64,000 nt of DNA, from contig CAWJGS010000006.1 of the NCBI GenBank assembly GCA_963842575.1, positions 1 through 64,000 of the forward strand, read 5' to 3'. Position 1 is the stretch's first letter, and every line of letters begins with the position of its first letter. A program made the position numbers and the translations under genes. Source of the stretch: JACDER01 sp963842575. GTDB taxonomy: Bacteria > Actinomycetota > Thermoleophilia > Gaiellales > Gaiellaceae. The notes beneath the pieces were generated by a model. The model made no database searches. It saw only the letters and a list, made by a program, of their open reading frames with translations, and was not told the DNA's origin. This document shows, piece by piece, positions 1-8,129 of this stretch.

Positions 1-81
1 GACGTACGGCCGCCGCGGTTTGGGAATCCCGGAGCGCGGGTTGCGAGCCTCACATCGGCTGTTCCTGCGGGAAGGGGGAAG

Positions 82-1443
82 ATGCATAACCGAAGGGCCG
101 TCAGGAGCCTGGTCGCTCTGCTCGCGCTCGGAGCTCTTCGCCGTGCTGAGCGTCATGCCGGCCGCAGGCGGCGGCGCCTCCCCGAGCCGCCGCTCGCGAC
201 CTCGAGCAACGTCCACTTCCTCATGCACATCCCCGGCACCGCGGCCGGGATGAACTTCAACGACCACTACGCCTACGTCAGCGGCTGGGGCGGCGTCACC
301 GTGCTCGACATCGCGAAGGCCGATTCCCCGCAGATCGCCGGCGTGCTTCCGCTGCCGCACTTCGAGAACGAGGACATGGACCTCTGCGGCGACACGCTTC
401 TCGTCGTCAACGACCGGGAGGCCAAGGATCTCGGCTCGATCATGTACGTGATCAGCATCGCCAACCGCACGTCGCCCGCGGTCGAGGCCGTCCTGCCGCT
501 CGGCCTGACCGGGAGCGGCCGCGGGTCCGGCCACATCGCGAACTTCGTCAAGGCCGACTGCTCGCTGGCCTGGGTGGACGGCGGCGACCACGTCGAGGTG
601 GTCGACCTCAGCGACCCGCGACCGCGCCGCGATCGCTCGGCAAGTTCGAGTCCGCCGCTTCCCGGAGCGACGCGTTCAGGGTCAGCCACGACACCGAGCG
701 CGACAGCACGGGCACCGTCTGGAACGTCGGCGGCGGCGGCGCGGCCGGCTACAAGCTGACCGCGAACCCGCTCGCCCCGAAGCTGCTCGGCACGACTCGG
801 AGCGGCGGGTCGGAATCCGTCGCCCTACAACGACTTCATCCTCCACAACTCCCAGCGGCGCGGGACGACGCTGCTGATCACGGAGGAGGACTACATCGAC
901 ACGGACGAGGTCCCGCCGGGCGGCTGCCGCGGGCAGGGCAAGTTCGAGACCTGGGATCTCTCGCGCCTCGGCAATGGAAGGATCACGCCGCAGGACACGT
1001 GGGAGACCGAGCTGAACGGAATGTTCACCGGCGGCGCGGTCGACTCGAAGGCGCCGGTCACGGTCAACTGCTCGTCGCACTGGTTCGACGCCAAGAACGG
1101 GGTCGCGGCGGTCGGGTGGTACGAGCAGGGCGTGCGCTTCCTCGATTACCGGACTCCGACCGACATCAAACAGGTCGGCTACTACATCCCCGCCAACGGC
1201 TCGACCTGGGCGGCGTACTGGTCGCCCACCGACCCGAAGGGGGAGATCGTCTTCACCGCGGACGCCTATCGCGGTGTCGATGTCCTCAGGATCGACGGCG
1301 GCGGCGTGTCGGGCAAGAAAGTCAAGGCGCCGGTTCCCCAGAAGTGGTTCGGTAGCCCGACGGCCGATTCGGCCTCGTTCGTGCCGCATCCCGAGTACGG
1401 CTTCATGTGCCCACTGCTGAAGCCGAACCTCAACACGCCGTAA
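82..1443 (+). pseudogene. Secreted LVIVD-type beta-propeller protein, interrupted by about four frameshifts
   Basis: The start is an ATG behind a strong purine-rich site (GGAAGGGGGAAG). A hydrophobic signal segment begins in frame (SLVALLALGA) and continues in another frame (LFAVLSVMPAAGGGASP), so shifts are needed near 145 and 183. Two further shifts near 625 and 820 are needed to join later blocks. Recurrent propeller blades with V-x-V-x-D cores are visible (VTVLDIAKADSP, VEVVDLSDPR, VDVLRIDGG). The last blocks run cleanly from 1021 to the TAA at 1443. No substrate can be inferred. All breaks are single-base indels without nonsense codons, so this may be an intact gene with sequencing errors rather than a decayed one. 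It stops 9 bp before the dapB-like start. Confidence 0.6.
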
Positions 1444-1446
1444 TCT
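1441..1446 (+). promoter_or_regulatory. Candidate leaderless -10 box of the dapB-like gene
   Basis: TAATCT lies exactly 6 nt before the GTG start at 1453, and no Shine-Dalgarno is visible. The box overlaps the stop codon of the preceding gene. This is the TANNNT-N6/7-start arrangement seen repeatedly in the window. Confidence 0.4.
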
Positions 1447-1452
1447 CTGCTC

Positions 1453-2205
1453 GTGATCCGCGTTTGCGTCGCCGGCATCACCGGCTGGACCGGCAGCGCC
1501 GTTGCCGAGGCGGTGGAAGCGGCCGAGGATCTCGAGCTCGTCGCGGGGGTCGCGCGCTCGGACCAGGCGCACTTCTCCTCGGTCGCCGAGGCGCTCGACG
1601 ACGTCCAGGCTGACGTGCTGGTCGACTACACGCATGCGGCTGTCGTGAAGGAGAACGTCCTCGCCGCCCTCGACCGTGAGGTCGGCGTGGTGATCGGCTC
1701 GAGCGGGCTGTCCGCGGACGACTACGACGAGATCGACACGCTCGCGCGGAAGAAAGGCGTCGGCGTGATCGCCGCGGGCAACTTCTCGGTCTCGGCCGCC
1801 CTCCTCCTCCGCTTCGCGACCGAGGCTGCGCGGCATCTCCCGTACCGGGAGATCATCGACTACTCGAGCGCGACCAAGCCGGATGCTCCCAGCGGCACCT
1901 CGCGCGAGCTCGCCGAGCGGCTTGCCGAGGTGGGCGAGCCGGCGATGGACGTTCCGGTCGGCGAGACGCACGGCGCGCGCGACGCCCGCGGCGCGACCGT
2001 GGCCGGAACGCAGGTGCACTCGGTCCGGCTACCGAGCTTCACGGTGTCGACGGAGGTGATCTTCGCCGCGCCGGGGGAGCGGCTCTCGATCCGCCACGAC
2101 GCGGGCGAGAGCGCTGCGCCGTATGTAGCCGGAACGCTCCTCGCGGTCCGGGCCGTCCCCGGCCGTGTGGGCCTCACGCGCGGCCTCGACCGGCTGCTTG
2201 GCTAG
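1453..2205 (+). CDS. 4-hydroxy-tetrahydrodipicolinate reductase (DapB) homologue with altered active site
   Basis: This 250-residue protein has the two-domain DapB layout. An N-terminal nucleotide-binding loop (VAGITGWTG, residues 7-14) precedes a C-terminal domain with KPDAPSGT (142-149) and the typical ending RHDAGES...GTLLAVR. In characterised DapB enzymes the KxDAPSGT lysine follows a His-His pair that takes part in catalysis and substrate binding. Here the aligned positions are Ser138-Ser139 (IIDYSSATKPDAPSGT). The length is near normal and the frame is intact. The fold is clear, but diaminopimelate/lysine synthesis is not assured, and no other lysine genes lie nearby. It may be a paralogue acting on another substrate. 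The stop overlaps the convergent NHL gene by 4 bp. Confidence 0.75.
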   Translation: MIRVCVAGITGWTGSAVAEAVEAAEDLELVAGVARSDQAHFSSVAEALDDVQADVLVDYTHAAVVKENVLAALDREVGVVIGSSGLSADDYDEIDTLARKKGVGVIAAGNFSVSAALLLRFATEAARHLPYREIIDYSSATKPDAPSGTSRELAERLAEVGEPAMDVPVGETHGARDARGATVAGTQVHSVRLPSFTVSTEVIFAAPGERLSIRHDAGESAAPYVAGTLLAVRAVPGRVGLTRGLDRLLG

Positions 2206-3137
2206 CGCACGAAGGTCGTCAGCGTCGAGGAGCCGGCTGCGAGGCGGCGGATCGCGGCGACCGGCTCCGTCTCCGAGATGAGCAGCGCGCCGGCGACCGG
2301 CTCGACGTCGGTCGGCAGGAAGCCGACCCGACTGATCGGAGCGCGCGGGACGTGGCGCGAGAGCCGCCCGGTGCCGATGACCCGGACGACGTCGCCGTTC
2401 CGCTTCACCTGCGTGATCTTGCCCCCGTTCGGGTCGCCGGCCATGAGGAAGTACGTCCCGTTCGGCCCGACGACGACCTTGAAGCCGAGCTGTGGGAACG
2501 CCTTCGATATCCGGCCGGTCTGGGCGTCGATGCGACGGACTCCGGTGGCCTCGCTGACGAGGAGGTCGCCGTTCGGCTCGTACGTCACGTCGTGGGGGCC
2601 GTTGAGCTGCGCTTCCGCAGCAGGCCCGCCGTTTCCGCTCGAGACCGGAGTCCCGTCACCCGCGAGCCGCTCGCGGGCGCCGCTCACGAGGTCGAAGCGG
2701 TAGACCCAGCCCTCGATCGAGGAGACCGCCAGGTAGCGGCCGCTCGGGTCGACCGCGACTCCCGCGGCGGCCGGCACGCGGCCGACGGTCGTGATGATCC
2801 CGCGGCGGTCGACGCGGCGGACGCGCCCCTGGTTCACGTCGCTGAAGTACAGGTTCCCGGCGGGGTCGAGTGTGATCTCCGCCGGCTCGGTCAGCCGCGC
2901 CTTCCTGGCCGGGCCACCGTCGCCCGACGTTCCCGTCTTCCCCGTCCCCGCGACCACGACCAGCAGGCGCCGCTTGAGGTCGAAGCGCAGGATCTGGTGA
3001 CGCAGCCCGTCGGCGACGTACACCGTCGATCCGCGAGCCGCCAGGTCGTACGGCAGCCTCAGATGTGGGCGTGACGCTCCGCCGGCCGCGGTGGCGAGGA
3101 GGGCGGCAAGGACAGATACGAGGATGAAGGCTCTCAT
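2202..3137 (-). CDS. Secreted NHL-repeat protein
   Basis: The chosen start is the second in-frame methionine (MRAFILVSVLAALLATAAGGA), which opens directly on a signal peptide; an upstream start at 3158 would run through the repeat element. After cleavage the protein is about 290 residues of six-bladed NHL propeller. Repeats include LPYDLAARGSTVYVADG, LTEPAEITLDPAGNLYFSD and LNGPHDVTYEPNGDLLVSE, each with the G-N-L-Y-F/V-S/A-D ending. NHL propellers usually bind proteins or act as lyase-like scaffolds; no specific substrate is indicated. It is transcribed divergently from a MarR regulator, with only 54 bp between starts, so control by that regulator is likely. Confidence 0.8.
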   Translation of the reverse strand: MRAFILVSVLAALLATAAGGASRPHLRLPYDLAARGSTVYVADGLRHQILRFDLKRRLLVVVAGTGKTGTSGDGGPARKARLTEPAEITLDPAGNLYFSDVNQGRVRRVDRRGIITTVGRVPAAAGVAVDPSGRYLAVSSIEGWVYRFDLVSGARERLAGDGTPVSSGNGGPAAEAQLNGPHDVTYEPNGDLLVSEATGVRRIDAQTGRISKAFPQLGFKVVVGPNGTYFLMAGDPNGGKITQVKRNGDVVRVIGTGRLSRHVPRAPISRVGFLPTDVEPVAGALLISETEPVAAIRRLAAGSSTLTTFVR

Positions 3138-3144
3138 AAAATAG

Positions 3145-3182
3145 CGACGAACTCGCACTAATTTACCGACGAAGTCGCACTA
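3145..3182. promoter_or_regulatory. Direct-repeat operator between NHL and MarR genes
   Basis: Two copies of a 16-bp element, CGACGAACTCGCACTA (3145-3160) and CGACGAAGTCGCACTA (3167-3182), differ at one base and start 22 bp apart, close to two helical turns. The second copy contains a small dyad, CGAC-GAA-GTCG. They fill most of the 54-bp divergent intergenic region. This fits a MarR dimer binding the same DNA face twice to control both genes, which is inference. Confidence 0.55.
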
Positions 3183-3191
3183 GGTCAACCT

Positions 3192-3668
3192 ATGATCCGA
3201 ACCGTGGCCAACCCGGCCGGACACGACGCCCATCTCATGCAGTCGGTGTACACGGCGGGTTCGCTCGTCGCCGTTCTCGTCGGCCAGGAGCTCGAGAAAG
3301 CCGGCGTTGCGCCGGAGCTCTTCTCCTTCCTCGGCTGGATCACCGTCCTCCAACCGGTCTCCCCCGGCGGACTCGCCGCCGAGACCGGCATGCCCCCGAC
3401 GACGATCCGCGACTACGTCCGGCGTCTCGTCGAGCGCGGGGACGTCCGCAAGGTGCCGAACCCCGCGGACGGCCGCTCGTACCACCTCGTGCTGACCGCG
3501 CAGGGCAGGCGGCTCAGCGACCGGGGGTGGCCGGCAGTCGTCGCCTCCTTCGAACGCCTCGAGCCGCTGCTCGGGCGGCCTGCGGCTGAGTATCTGGCGA
3601 TCGTCGAGGAGCTGCGCGCAGGGCTGAGGCAGGCGCTCGCGCAGCGACCCGCCGCCGCGCCTCACTAG
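3192..3668 (+). CDS. MarR-family winged-helix transcriptional regulator
   Basis: The 158-residue protein has the MarR layout: N-terminal dimerisation helices, a winged helix (GLAAETGMPPTTIRDYVRRL recognition region, about 74-93), then the wing motif VRKVPNPADGRSYHLVLTAQG, where the D-G-R signature is typical. A C-terminal helical dimer arm follows. MarR proteins usually sense small phenolic or oxidising ligands and repress neighbours. The divergent secreted NHL gene and its own promoter share a direct repeat starting 47 bp upstream, which is its probable operator. The ligand is unknown. Confidence 0.88.
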   Translation: MIRTVANPAGHDAHLMQSVYTAGSLVAVLVGQELEKAGVAPELFSFLGWITVLQPVSPGGLAAETGMPPTTIRDYVRRLVERGDVRKVPNPADGRSYHLVLTAQGRRLSDRGWPAVVASFERLEPLLGRPAAEYLAIVEELRAGLRQALAQRPAAAPH

Positions 3669-4067
3669 GCGCCCTCTTGCAGACGGATCGGCCTCCCGAG
3701 AATGGGGGCAAGCCCGAGTCGACCGGCGTCCGCGGCATCGATCGACCCGACCGCGCGCGTCACGCTGCGAGGGCGCGAGGACTTCGTCGAAAAGTGGCGG
3801 ATCGGCGAGCTCGTGACCGTCGTGCGGGGTCCATGAACTTCATCCCGGTCGGGTGATGCCCCAGGCCGGTCCGCAATGGCACGCTAGGTTGGGGCGCTCC
3901 GAGCGATCGTCATCCTGCCCGAGCCGTCCACGTCGGAACCCGTGAGCGTGTCGAACGCCAGTACGGCGGCCGGCCGTCCGCATCTTTGCCGGCACGCTCA
4001 TGCTTCATCCCGGGGCCGGCGGCATCGGTGCGGTCGGCGTAAAAGAGGAAAGAGAGGAGAGAGAACC
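3669..4067. other. Intergenic region before glutamate decarboxylase
   Basis: About 400 bp without a convincing gene. A 44-codon open stretch (ATG 3702 to TGA 3836, + strand) ends in a protein-like tail (EKWRIGELVTVVRGP) and could be a remnant of a larger gene, but has no ribosome site. TAGGTT near 3885 resembles a -10 box. A purine-rich tract (AAAGAGGAAAGAGAGGAGAG) ends just upstream of the decarboxylase start. No terminator or riboswitch fold was recognised. Confidence 0.4.
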
Positions 4068-5504
4068 ATGTCGATCCATCAGCACAGCGCTCCGACGGGC
4101 AAGTCCACGAACGGGGATGACGGAGCGGCGGTCATCGATCAACTCGAGGCTCTCGCGGAGGCCTATGGCAACCGGTTCCTGCTCGAGCCCGCGCCGGACA
4201 ACCAGCTGCCGGAGCATGGTATGCGCTCGGTCGACGCGATGCGTCTCATCGGGGAGGAGCTCGTCCTCGACGGCATCCCGCAACGCAATCTCGCGACGTT
4301 CGTGACGACCTGGATGGAGCCCGAGGCGCAGCGGATCATCGCCGAGAACCTGCACCGCAACTTCATCGACCACGCCGAGTATCCGCAGACCGCCGAGATC
4401 GAGCAGCGTTGCATCCGCATCCTCGCGAGCCTGTTCCACGCCCCCGGCGAGACGACCGGCGCGCGCACGCAGGGGTCGTCGGAGGCGATCATGCTCGGCG
4501 CGCTGTCGCTGAAGTGGAAGTGGCGCCAGCGCCGCGAGGCGGCCGGCAAGGACACGAGCCGGCCGAACCTCGTGTTCGGCGGCGACGTGCACGTCGTGTG
4601 GGAGAAGTTCTGCCGCTACTTCGACGTCGAGCCGCGGATCATCCCGCTGCAGCCCGACAAGTACACGATTGGGCCTGAGGACGTCGAGCCGCACGTGGAC
4701 GAGAACACGATCGGCGTCGCCGCCGTGCTCGGCACGACCTTCACGGGCCATGCCGACGACATCCCGGGCATCAACGACCTGCTGGTCCGGCTACGAGACG
4801 AGCGCGGGCTCGACGTCCCGCTGCACGTCGACGGGGCCAGCGGCGGTTTCGTGTGGCCGTTCCTGTACCCCGACTCCGAGTGGGACTTCCGCCTCGAGCA
4901 GGTGCGCTCGATCAACGTCTCGGGCCACAAGTACGGGCTCGTCTACCCGGGCATCGGGTGGCTCGTGTTCCGCGAGAAAAGCGACCTGGCCGAGGACCTC
5001 GTCTTCTACGAGAACTACCTGGGCAAGACCGACGCTACGTTCACGCTGAACTTCTCGACCGGATCCTCGATGGTGCTCGCGCAGTACTACAACTTCGTGC
5101 GCTACGGCCACGACGGATACCGCTACATCATGGAGACGATGCAGGCCAACTCCCGCGCCCTTGCCGAGCGGATCGCGGGCATGGGCGACTTCAAGCTGGT
5201 CGGCGACGAGGGTGCGGAGCAGCTGCCGCTCGTCGCGTTCCAGCTCGAGGGCGACCACGACTACGATGAGTTCGACGTCGCCTCGCAACTGGCGGCCGAG
5301 CGCGGGTGGATGGTGCCCGCGTACAAGCTGCCCCCCAACGCCGACCACGTCACGATCATGCGCGCGCTCGTCAAGCTCACACTCGGCCACACGCTCGCCA
5401 CCACGCTCGCAGACGACATCGCCGAGGCGTGCGAGACGCTGAAGAAGAAAGGCGGCCTACACGAGCTCGACCGCAAGCGGGTGAAAACCGGCACCGGGTA
5501 CTGA
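4068..5504 (+). CDS. gadB: Glutamate decarboxylase (PLP-dependent)
   Basis: The 478-residue protein matches the length of bacterial GadA/B (about 466). The ATG at 4068 follows a strong GGAGAGAG site; an open extension further upstream has non-protein composition. The PLP pocket is intact: HVDGASGGFVWPF places the cofactor aspartate, and SINVSGHKYGLVYPG holds the Schiff-base lysine at residue 288. The enzyme converts glutamate to GABA in the cytosol, consuming a proton. No GadC-type antiporter is nearby, but a YrhK-like membrane protein and a ClC channel lie just downstream on the opposite strand. ClC H+/Cl- exchange and glutamate decarboxylation cooperate in enterobacterial acid resistance, so an acid-stress role is plausible. 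GABA-shunt metabolism is the alternative. Confidence 0.93.
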   Translation: MSIHQHSAPTGKSTNGDDGAAVIDQLEALAEAYGNRFLLEPAPDNQLPEHGMRSVDAMRLIGEELVLDGIPQRNLATFVTTWMEPEAQRIIAENLHRNFIDHAEYPQTAEIEQRCIRILASLFHAPGETTGARTQGSSEAIMLGALSLKWKWRQRREAAGKDTSRPNLVFGGDVHVVWEKFCRYFDVEPRIIPLQPDKYTIGPEDVEPHVDENTIGVAAVLGTTFTGHADDIPGINDLLVRLRDERGLDVPLHVDGASGGFVWPFLYPDSEWDFRLEQVRSINVSGHKYGLVYPGIGWLVFREKSDLAEDLVFYENYLGKTDATFTLNFSTGSSMVLAQYYNFVRYGHDGYRYIMETMQANSRALAERIAGMGDFKLVGDEGAEQLPLVAFQLEGDHDYDEFDVASQLAAERGWMVPAYKLPPNADHVTIMRALVKLTLGHTLATTLADDIAEACETLKKKGGLHELDRKRVKTGTGY

Positions 5505-5618
5505 GTCATCCGACGTTAGCCGAGCGGGCTGAACCCCTCGCCGTTCTCGAGCGGGTGGTCTGGCCTCTGTTCACGACCTGACGCGCAGCCGTTGCCGAAG
5601 AGTGAACTGGCCTGGTGC

Positions 5619-6227
5619 TCAGTCCTGCTCGGGCAGCAACAGAACCGCGCCGATCAGGAAGCAGAGCGCTCCGAAGGCTGTGGTCGCGTTGGCGCGGGCG
5701 AGATCGAGCGCGCTCCCGGTTGCGGGGATCACGTAGGACGCCACTGCCGAGATCCCGAATGCGACGCAGCCGAGGAGGTTGATGGCGGCGATCCACCATT
5801 CGCGGCTCCGTCGCGGCCGGCAGAAGGGCCGCCCGCAGACGGCGACGTAGGCGAGGTAGCCGGAGACCAGGAAGCAGATCGACCCGAAAGCGTCAGGCGC
5901 CCAGACGAGCCTGTTGTACTCAGTCGTGTCCAGCGCCTGCCGGAGAGCGTCGAACGTGCTGATGTTGAAGAAGAGCGTTCCCGCGACCTGGACTGCGCTG
6001 CTCCACCAGTCGAGCCCTCGACCGGGATTGCCCGTCGTCACCAGCTGAAGCGTCGCCGCCGAGGTGAAGAAGATCGAGCCGACGAAGAAGACGATCCCGT
6101 CGACGGTCGAGCCCACGAGCTCCACGAATCCGGGAAACGGCCCGACGAGGAAGCAGGCCGAGCCGATCGCGAAGAGGACGCCGACCCACCAGGTCGCCCG
6201 GCGTGGTCTCCACCAGGTCCGGTGCAC
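5619..6227 (-). CDS. YrhK-like multi-pass membrane protein
   Basis: This 202-residue protein has about five or six hydrophobic segments (WWVGVLFAIGSACFLVGPF, TVDGIVFFVGSIFFTSAATL, AFGSICFLVSGYLAYVAVC, WWIAAINLLGCVAFGISAVA, AFGALCFLIGAVLLL). The repeated pattern of Gly-Ser-x-x-F-L resembles YrhK-type domains. The start is a GTG 21 bp beyond the ClC stop, so the two genes are probably one transcript. No transport motif or catalytic residue is evident. Context suggests a role with chloride transport or acid stress, which is inference only. Confidence 0.7.
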   Translation of the reverse strand: MHRTWWRPRRATWWVGVLFAIGSACFLVGPFPGFVELVGSTVDGIVFFVGSIFFTSAATLQLVTTGNPGRGLDWWSSAVQVAGTLFFNISTFDALRQALDTTEYNRLVWAPDAFGSICFLVSGYLAYVAVCGRPFCRPRRSREWWIAAINLLGCVAFGISAVASYVIPATGSALDLARANATTAFGALCFLIGAVLLLPEQD

Positions 6228-6248
6228 CGAGCGACCGATGACAGCTGC

Positions 6249-7592
6249 CTACGAGTGGACCGCAGAGCCGGGTGCGGGAGGGAGCCGGGCTGAGACGATG
6301 TAGGAGACCACGACGGCGACGATCACGAGCGGCATCAGACTGAGGCCGTCGGCCTGGAGGAACACACTCACGACGAGAACGGACGTGAGCGGAAGTCCCA
6401 GCATTGCGACCATCAGCGCGCCGATACCCATTGCGGCACCCGCGATCATCGGCAGCCCGGGAAGGTGGGAGAGCGCAATGCCGCCGGCAGCGCCGATGAA
6501 CATGCTCGGGAAAATTGGGCCGCCTCGGAAGCTGCTCAGCGAGAAGCTGTACGCGAGGCCTTTGCAGAGGACGACCATCAGGAGCGCGCCCACGGTCCAG
6601 CCGGCGGCGCCTTCGATCAGGCCCGGGAGCTGATCCTGTCCAGAGAAGAGCACCTCGGCCGAGCTTCTCCCGGTTACTTCGACGAAGATCAGCACGACAA
6701 CACCAATCGCGACGCCGACGACGGGTGTCAGCAGCACCATTCGGCGTTCGACGATCGGCTGTAGCAGCAGCGCCAGCCGCTTGATGCCGGCGCCGAGGAT
6801 CGCCGCGATGACACCAATCACGATCGCCCACAGAAACTCGGACACACCGGGGCTGCCGGCCGGAGGGATGTCCGGGACCGCGAGCGAGAAGGTGCCGAAG
6901 CCGGTCCAGTTGTCGAGCCCGATGAAGATCAGCGAGCCGACACCGGCAGCGAGCAGACCGGGCGCAAGCACCACTCCGAGCATCGGGCCGCCGATCCCGG
7001 CCACCTCCATCATCAGGAACGCGGCCGGAAGAGGTGAGCCGAGGAGCGTGCTGATCGCGGCGAAGCTCCCGGCGGCGCCGATCACGGCACTGGCCATCTC
7101 AGGCGCGTCGCGCTTGACCAAGTGGAGGGCGAGGACTCCGAGGCCGCTGCCGATCGCGATCAGAGGCGCCTCCGGGCCAAGGACGACCCCGAGGCTGAGG
7201 GTGGCGAACGCGGCAATGACGATCCCGGGGAGCTCGATCGGCGGCACGGGCCCGGATGACTTGAACCCCTCCGCCGGCTTGTGCCCTGCCGTTCCCGGCA
7301 GGTACCGGATCGTGAGCGCCACCAGCAGGCCGCACAGCGCAAGCAGCGGAATCGGCCACCAGGCAGGCTGGCTTTCGAAGCCGAGGTCGCCGGGCAGCGT
7401 GCCGAACACATACTGCTGCAGCTCGTTGACACCCTTGAGAAAGAAGTACGCGGCCGCAGCCACCGGCACACCGATGATCGCGCCCAACACGAGCAGCACG
7501 ACGTACGAGCGGCTCCGGAGAAGCTCGAGCGGACTCGGCGCAGCCGGTGTCGAGGGCGCCGTGTCCGCGTCGGAGTGGCCCTCTTGGTTCAC
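6249..7592 (-). CDS. ClC-family chloride channel / H+-Cl- antiporter
   Basis: The 447-residue protein has a cytosolic N-terminal tail of about 28 residues and then ClC membrane helices throughout. The gating-glutamate motif is present as GPEAP (139-143, Glu141) instead of the classical GREGP/GKEGP, and the later ion-pathway motif appears as GGPIFP. The first selectivity motif is degenerate (PGTAGHKPAEGF rather than GSGIP). These variants occur in a distinct prokaryotic ClC branch. No CBS domains follow. The GTG start has a GGAAGAGAGA site. The gene sits upstream of the YrhK-like gene on the same strand, both convergent with glutamate decarboxylase, consistent with anion or proton balance in acid. 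Confidence 0.88.
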   Translation of the reverse strand: MNQEGHSDADTAPSTPAAPSPLELLRSRSYVVLLVLGAIIGVPVAAAAYFFLKGVNELQQYVFGTLPGDLGFESQPAWWPIPLLALCGLLVALTIRYLPGTAGHKPAEGFKSSGPVPPIELPGIVIAAFATLSLGVVLGPEAPLIAIGSGLGVLALHLVKRDAPEMASAVIGAAGSFAAISTLLGSPLPAAFLMMEVAGIGGPMLGVVLAPGLLAAGVGSLIFIGLDNWTGFGTFSLAVPDIPPAGSPGVSEFLWAIVIGVIAAILGAGIKRLALLLQPIVERRMVLLTPVVGVAIGVVVLIFVEVTGRSSAEVLFSGQDQLPGLIEGAAGWTVGALLMVVLCKGLAYSFSLSSFRGGPIFPSMFIGAAGGIALSHLPGLPMIAGAAMGIGALMVAMLGLPLTSVLVVSVFLQADGLSLMPLVIVAVVVSYIVSARLPPAPGSAVHS

Positions 7593-7753
7593 GGCTGGTC
7601 TCTCTTCCGGCGGTGATCAGGCATTCGTCGAGACGGCGATGCGATTCCGAAGGCCCATGAGGCACCTCCACCAGGACGACGGCCAAGTCACTGACTGGAC
7701 GCCGGTTTTCGGTCCAGATGTTATGAGAATCGACCTCTCCCTGCTCGTGGGCG

Positions 7754-7759
7754 TAGGGT
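7754..7759 (+). promoter_or_regulatory. Candidate leaderless -10 box of the RidA-family gene
   Basis: TAGGGT lies 7 nt before the ATG at 7767. No Shine-Dalgarno precedes that start. Confidence 0.4.
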
Positions 7760-7766
7760 CCGCAGC

Positions 7767-8129
7767 ATGGAGCTCTGGCGGGGCGCGCCCTATGAATACA
7801 GCCGCTCGGCCGAGGGTCTCGTGTTCTGCGCCGGCGCATGTCCGCTCGATGCCGTGGGCAACGTCGTCGGGCCAGGGGACTTCGAGGCTCAGGCGCGGCA
7901 GACGGTCGAGAATCTGCTGGCCGCCCTCCACGAGGCCGGAGCCGATGCCGAAGGACTGCTCAAGACGACGATCTACGTCGCGACGAGCGAACGCGCCGAC
8001 CTCGTGCGCGTGTGGGAAGTGGTCGCGGCTCGCCTGGGTCGGGCGCCGAGCACCCTCCTCGGTGTCTCCCTCCTCGGCTATCCCGGCCAGCTCGTCGAGA
8101 TCGAGGCGGTCGCACGCAGTAACCGTTAG
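7767..8129 (+). CDS. RidA/YjgF-family protein (non-archetypal)
   Basis: The 120-residue protein has the Rid fold signature: a Gly-rich strand (GLVFCAGACPLD), the Q-T-V-E-N-L helix and the closing VEIEAVA strand. True RidA imine deaminases carry an arginine in the segment before the last strand (P-A-R-S). Here the aligned segment is APSTLLGVSLL, without that arginine. It therefore probably belongs to a Rid subfamily that lacks classical 2-aminoacrylate deaminase activity. The short TAGGGT box 7 nt before the ATG suggests a leaderless message. It converges on the GNAT gene with a 4-bp tail overlap. Confidence 0.8.
   Translation: MELWRGAPYEYSRSAEGLVFCAGACPLDAVGNVVGPGDFEAQARQTVENLLAALHEAGADAEGLLKTTIYVATSERADLVRVWEVVAARLGRAPSTLLGVSLLGYPGQLVEIEAVARSNR

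Noticed and set aside
682..2019. Long minus-strand open frame of 445 codons opposite the beta-propeller and dapB-like genes
   Set aside because: It is the GC-driven antisense shadow of dapB: low-complexity Arg/Ala-rich translation and no family motif.
3942..4067. N-terminal extension of glutamate decarboxylase
   Set aside because: The Ser/Arg/His-rich extension lacks family similarity, and the ATG at 4068 has a good ribosome site.
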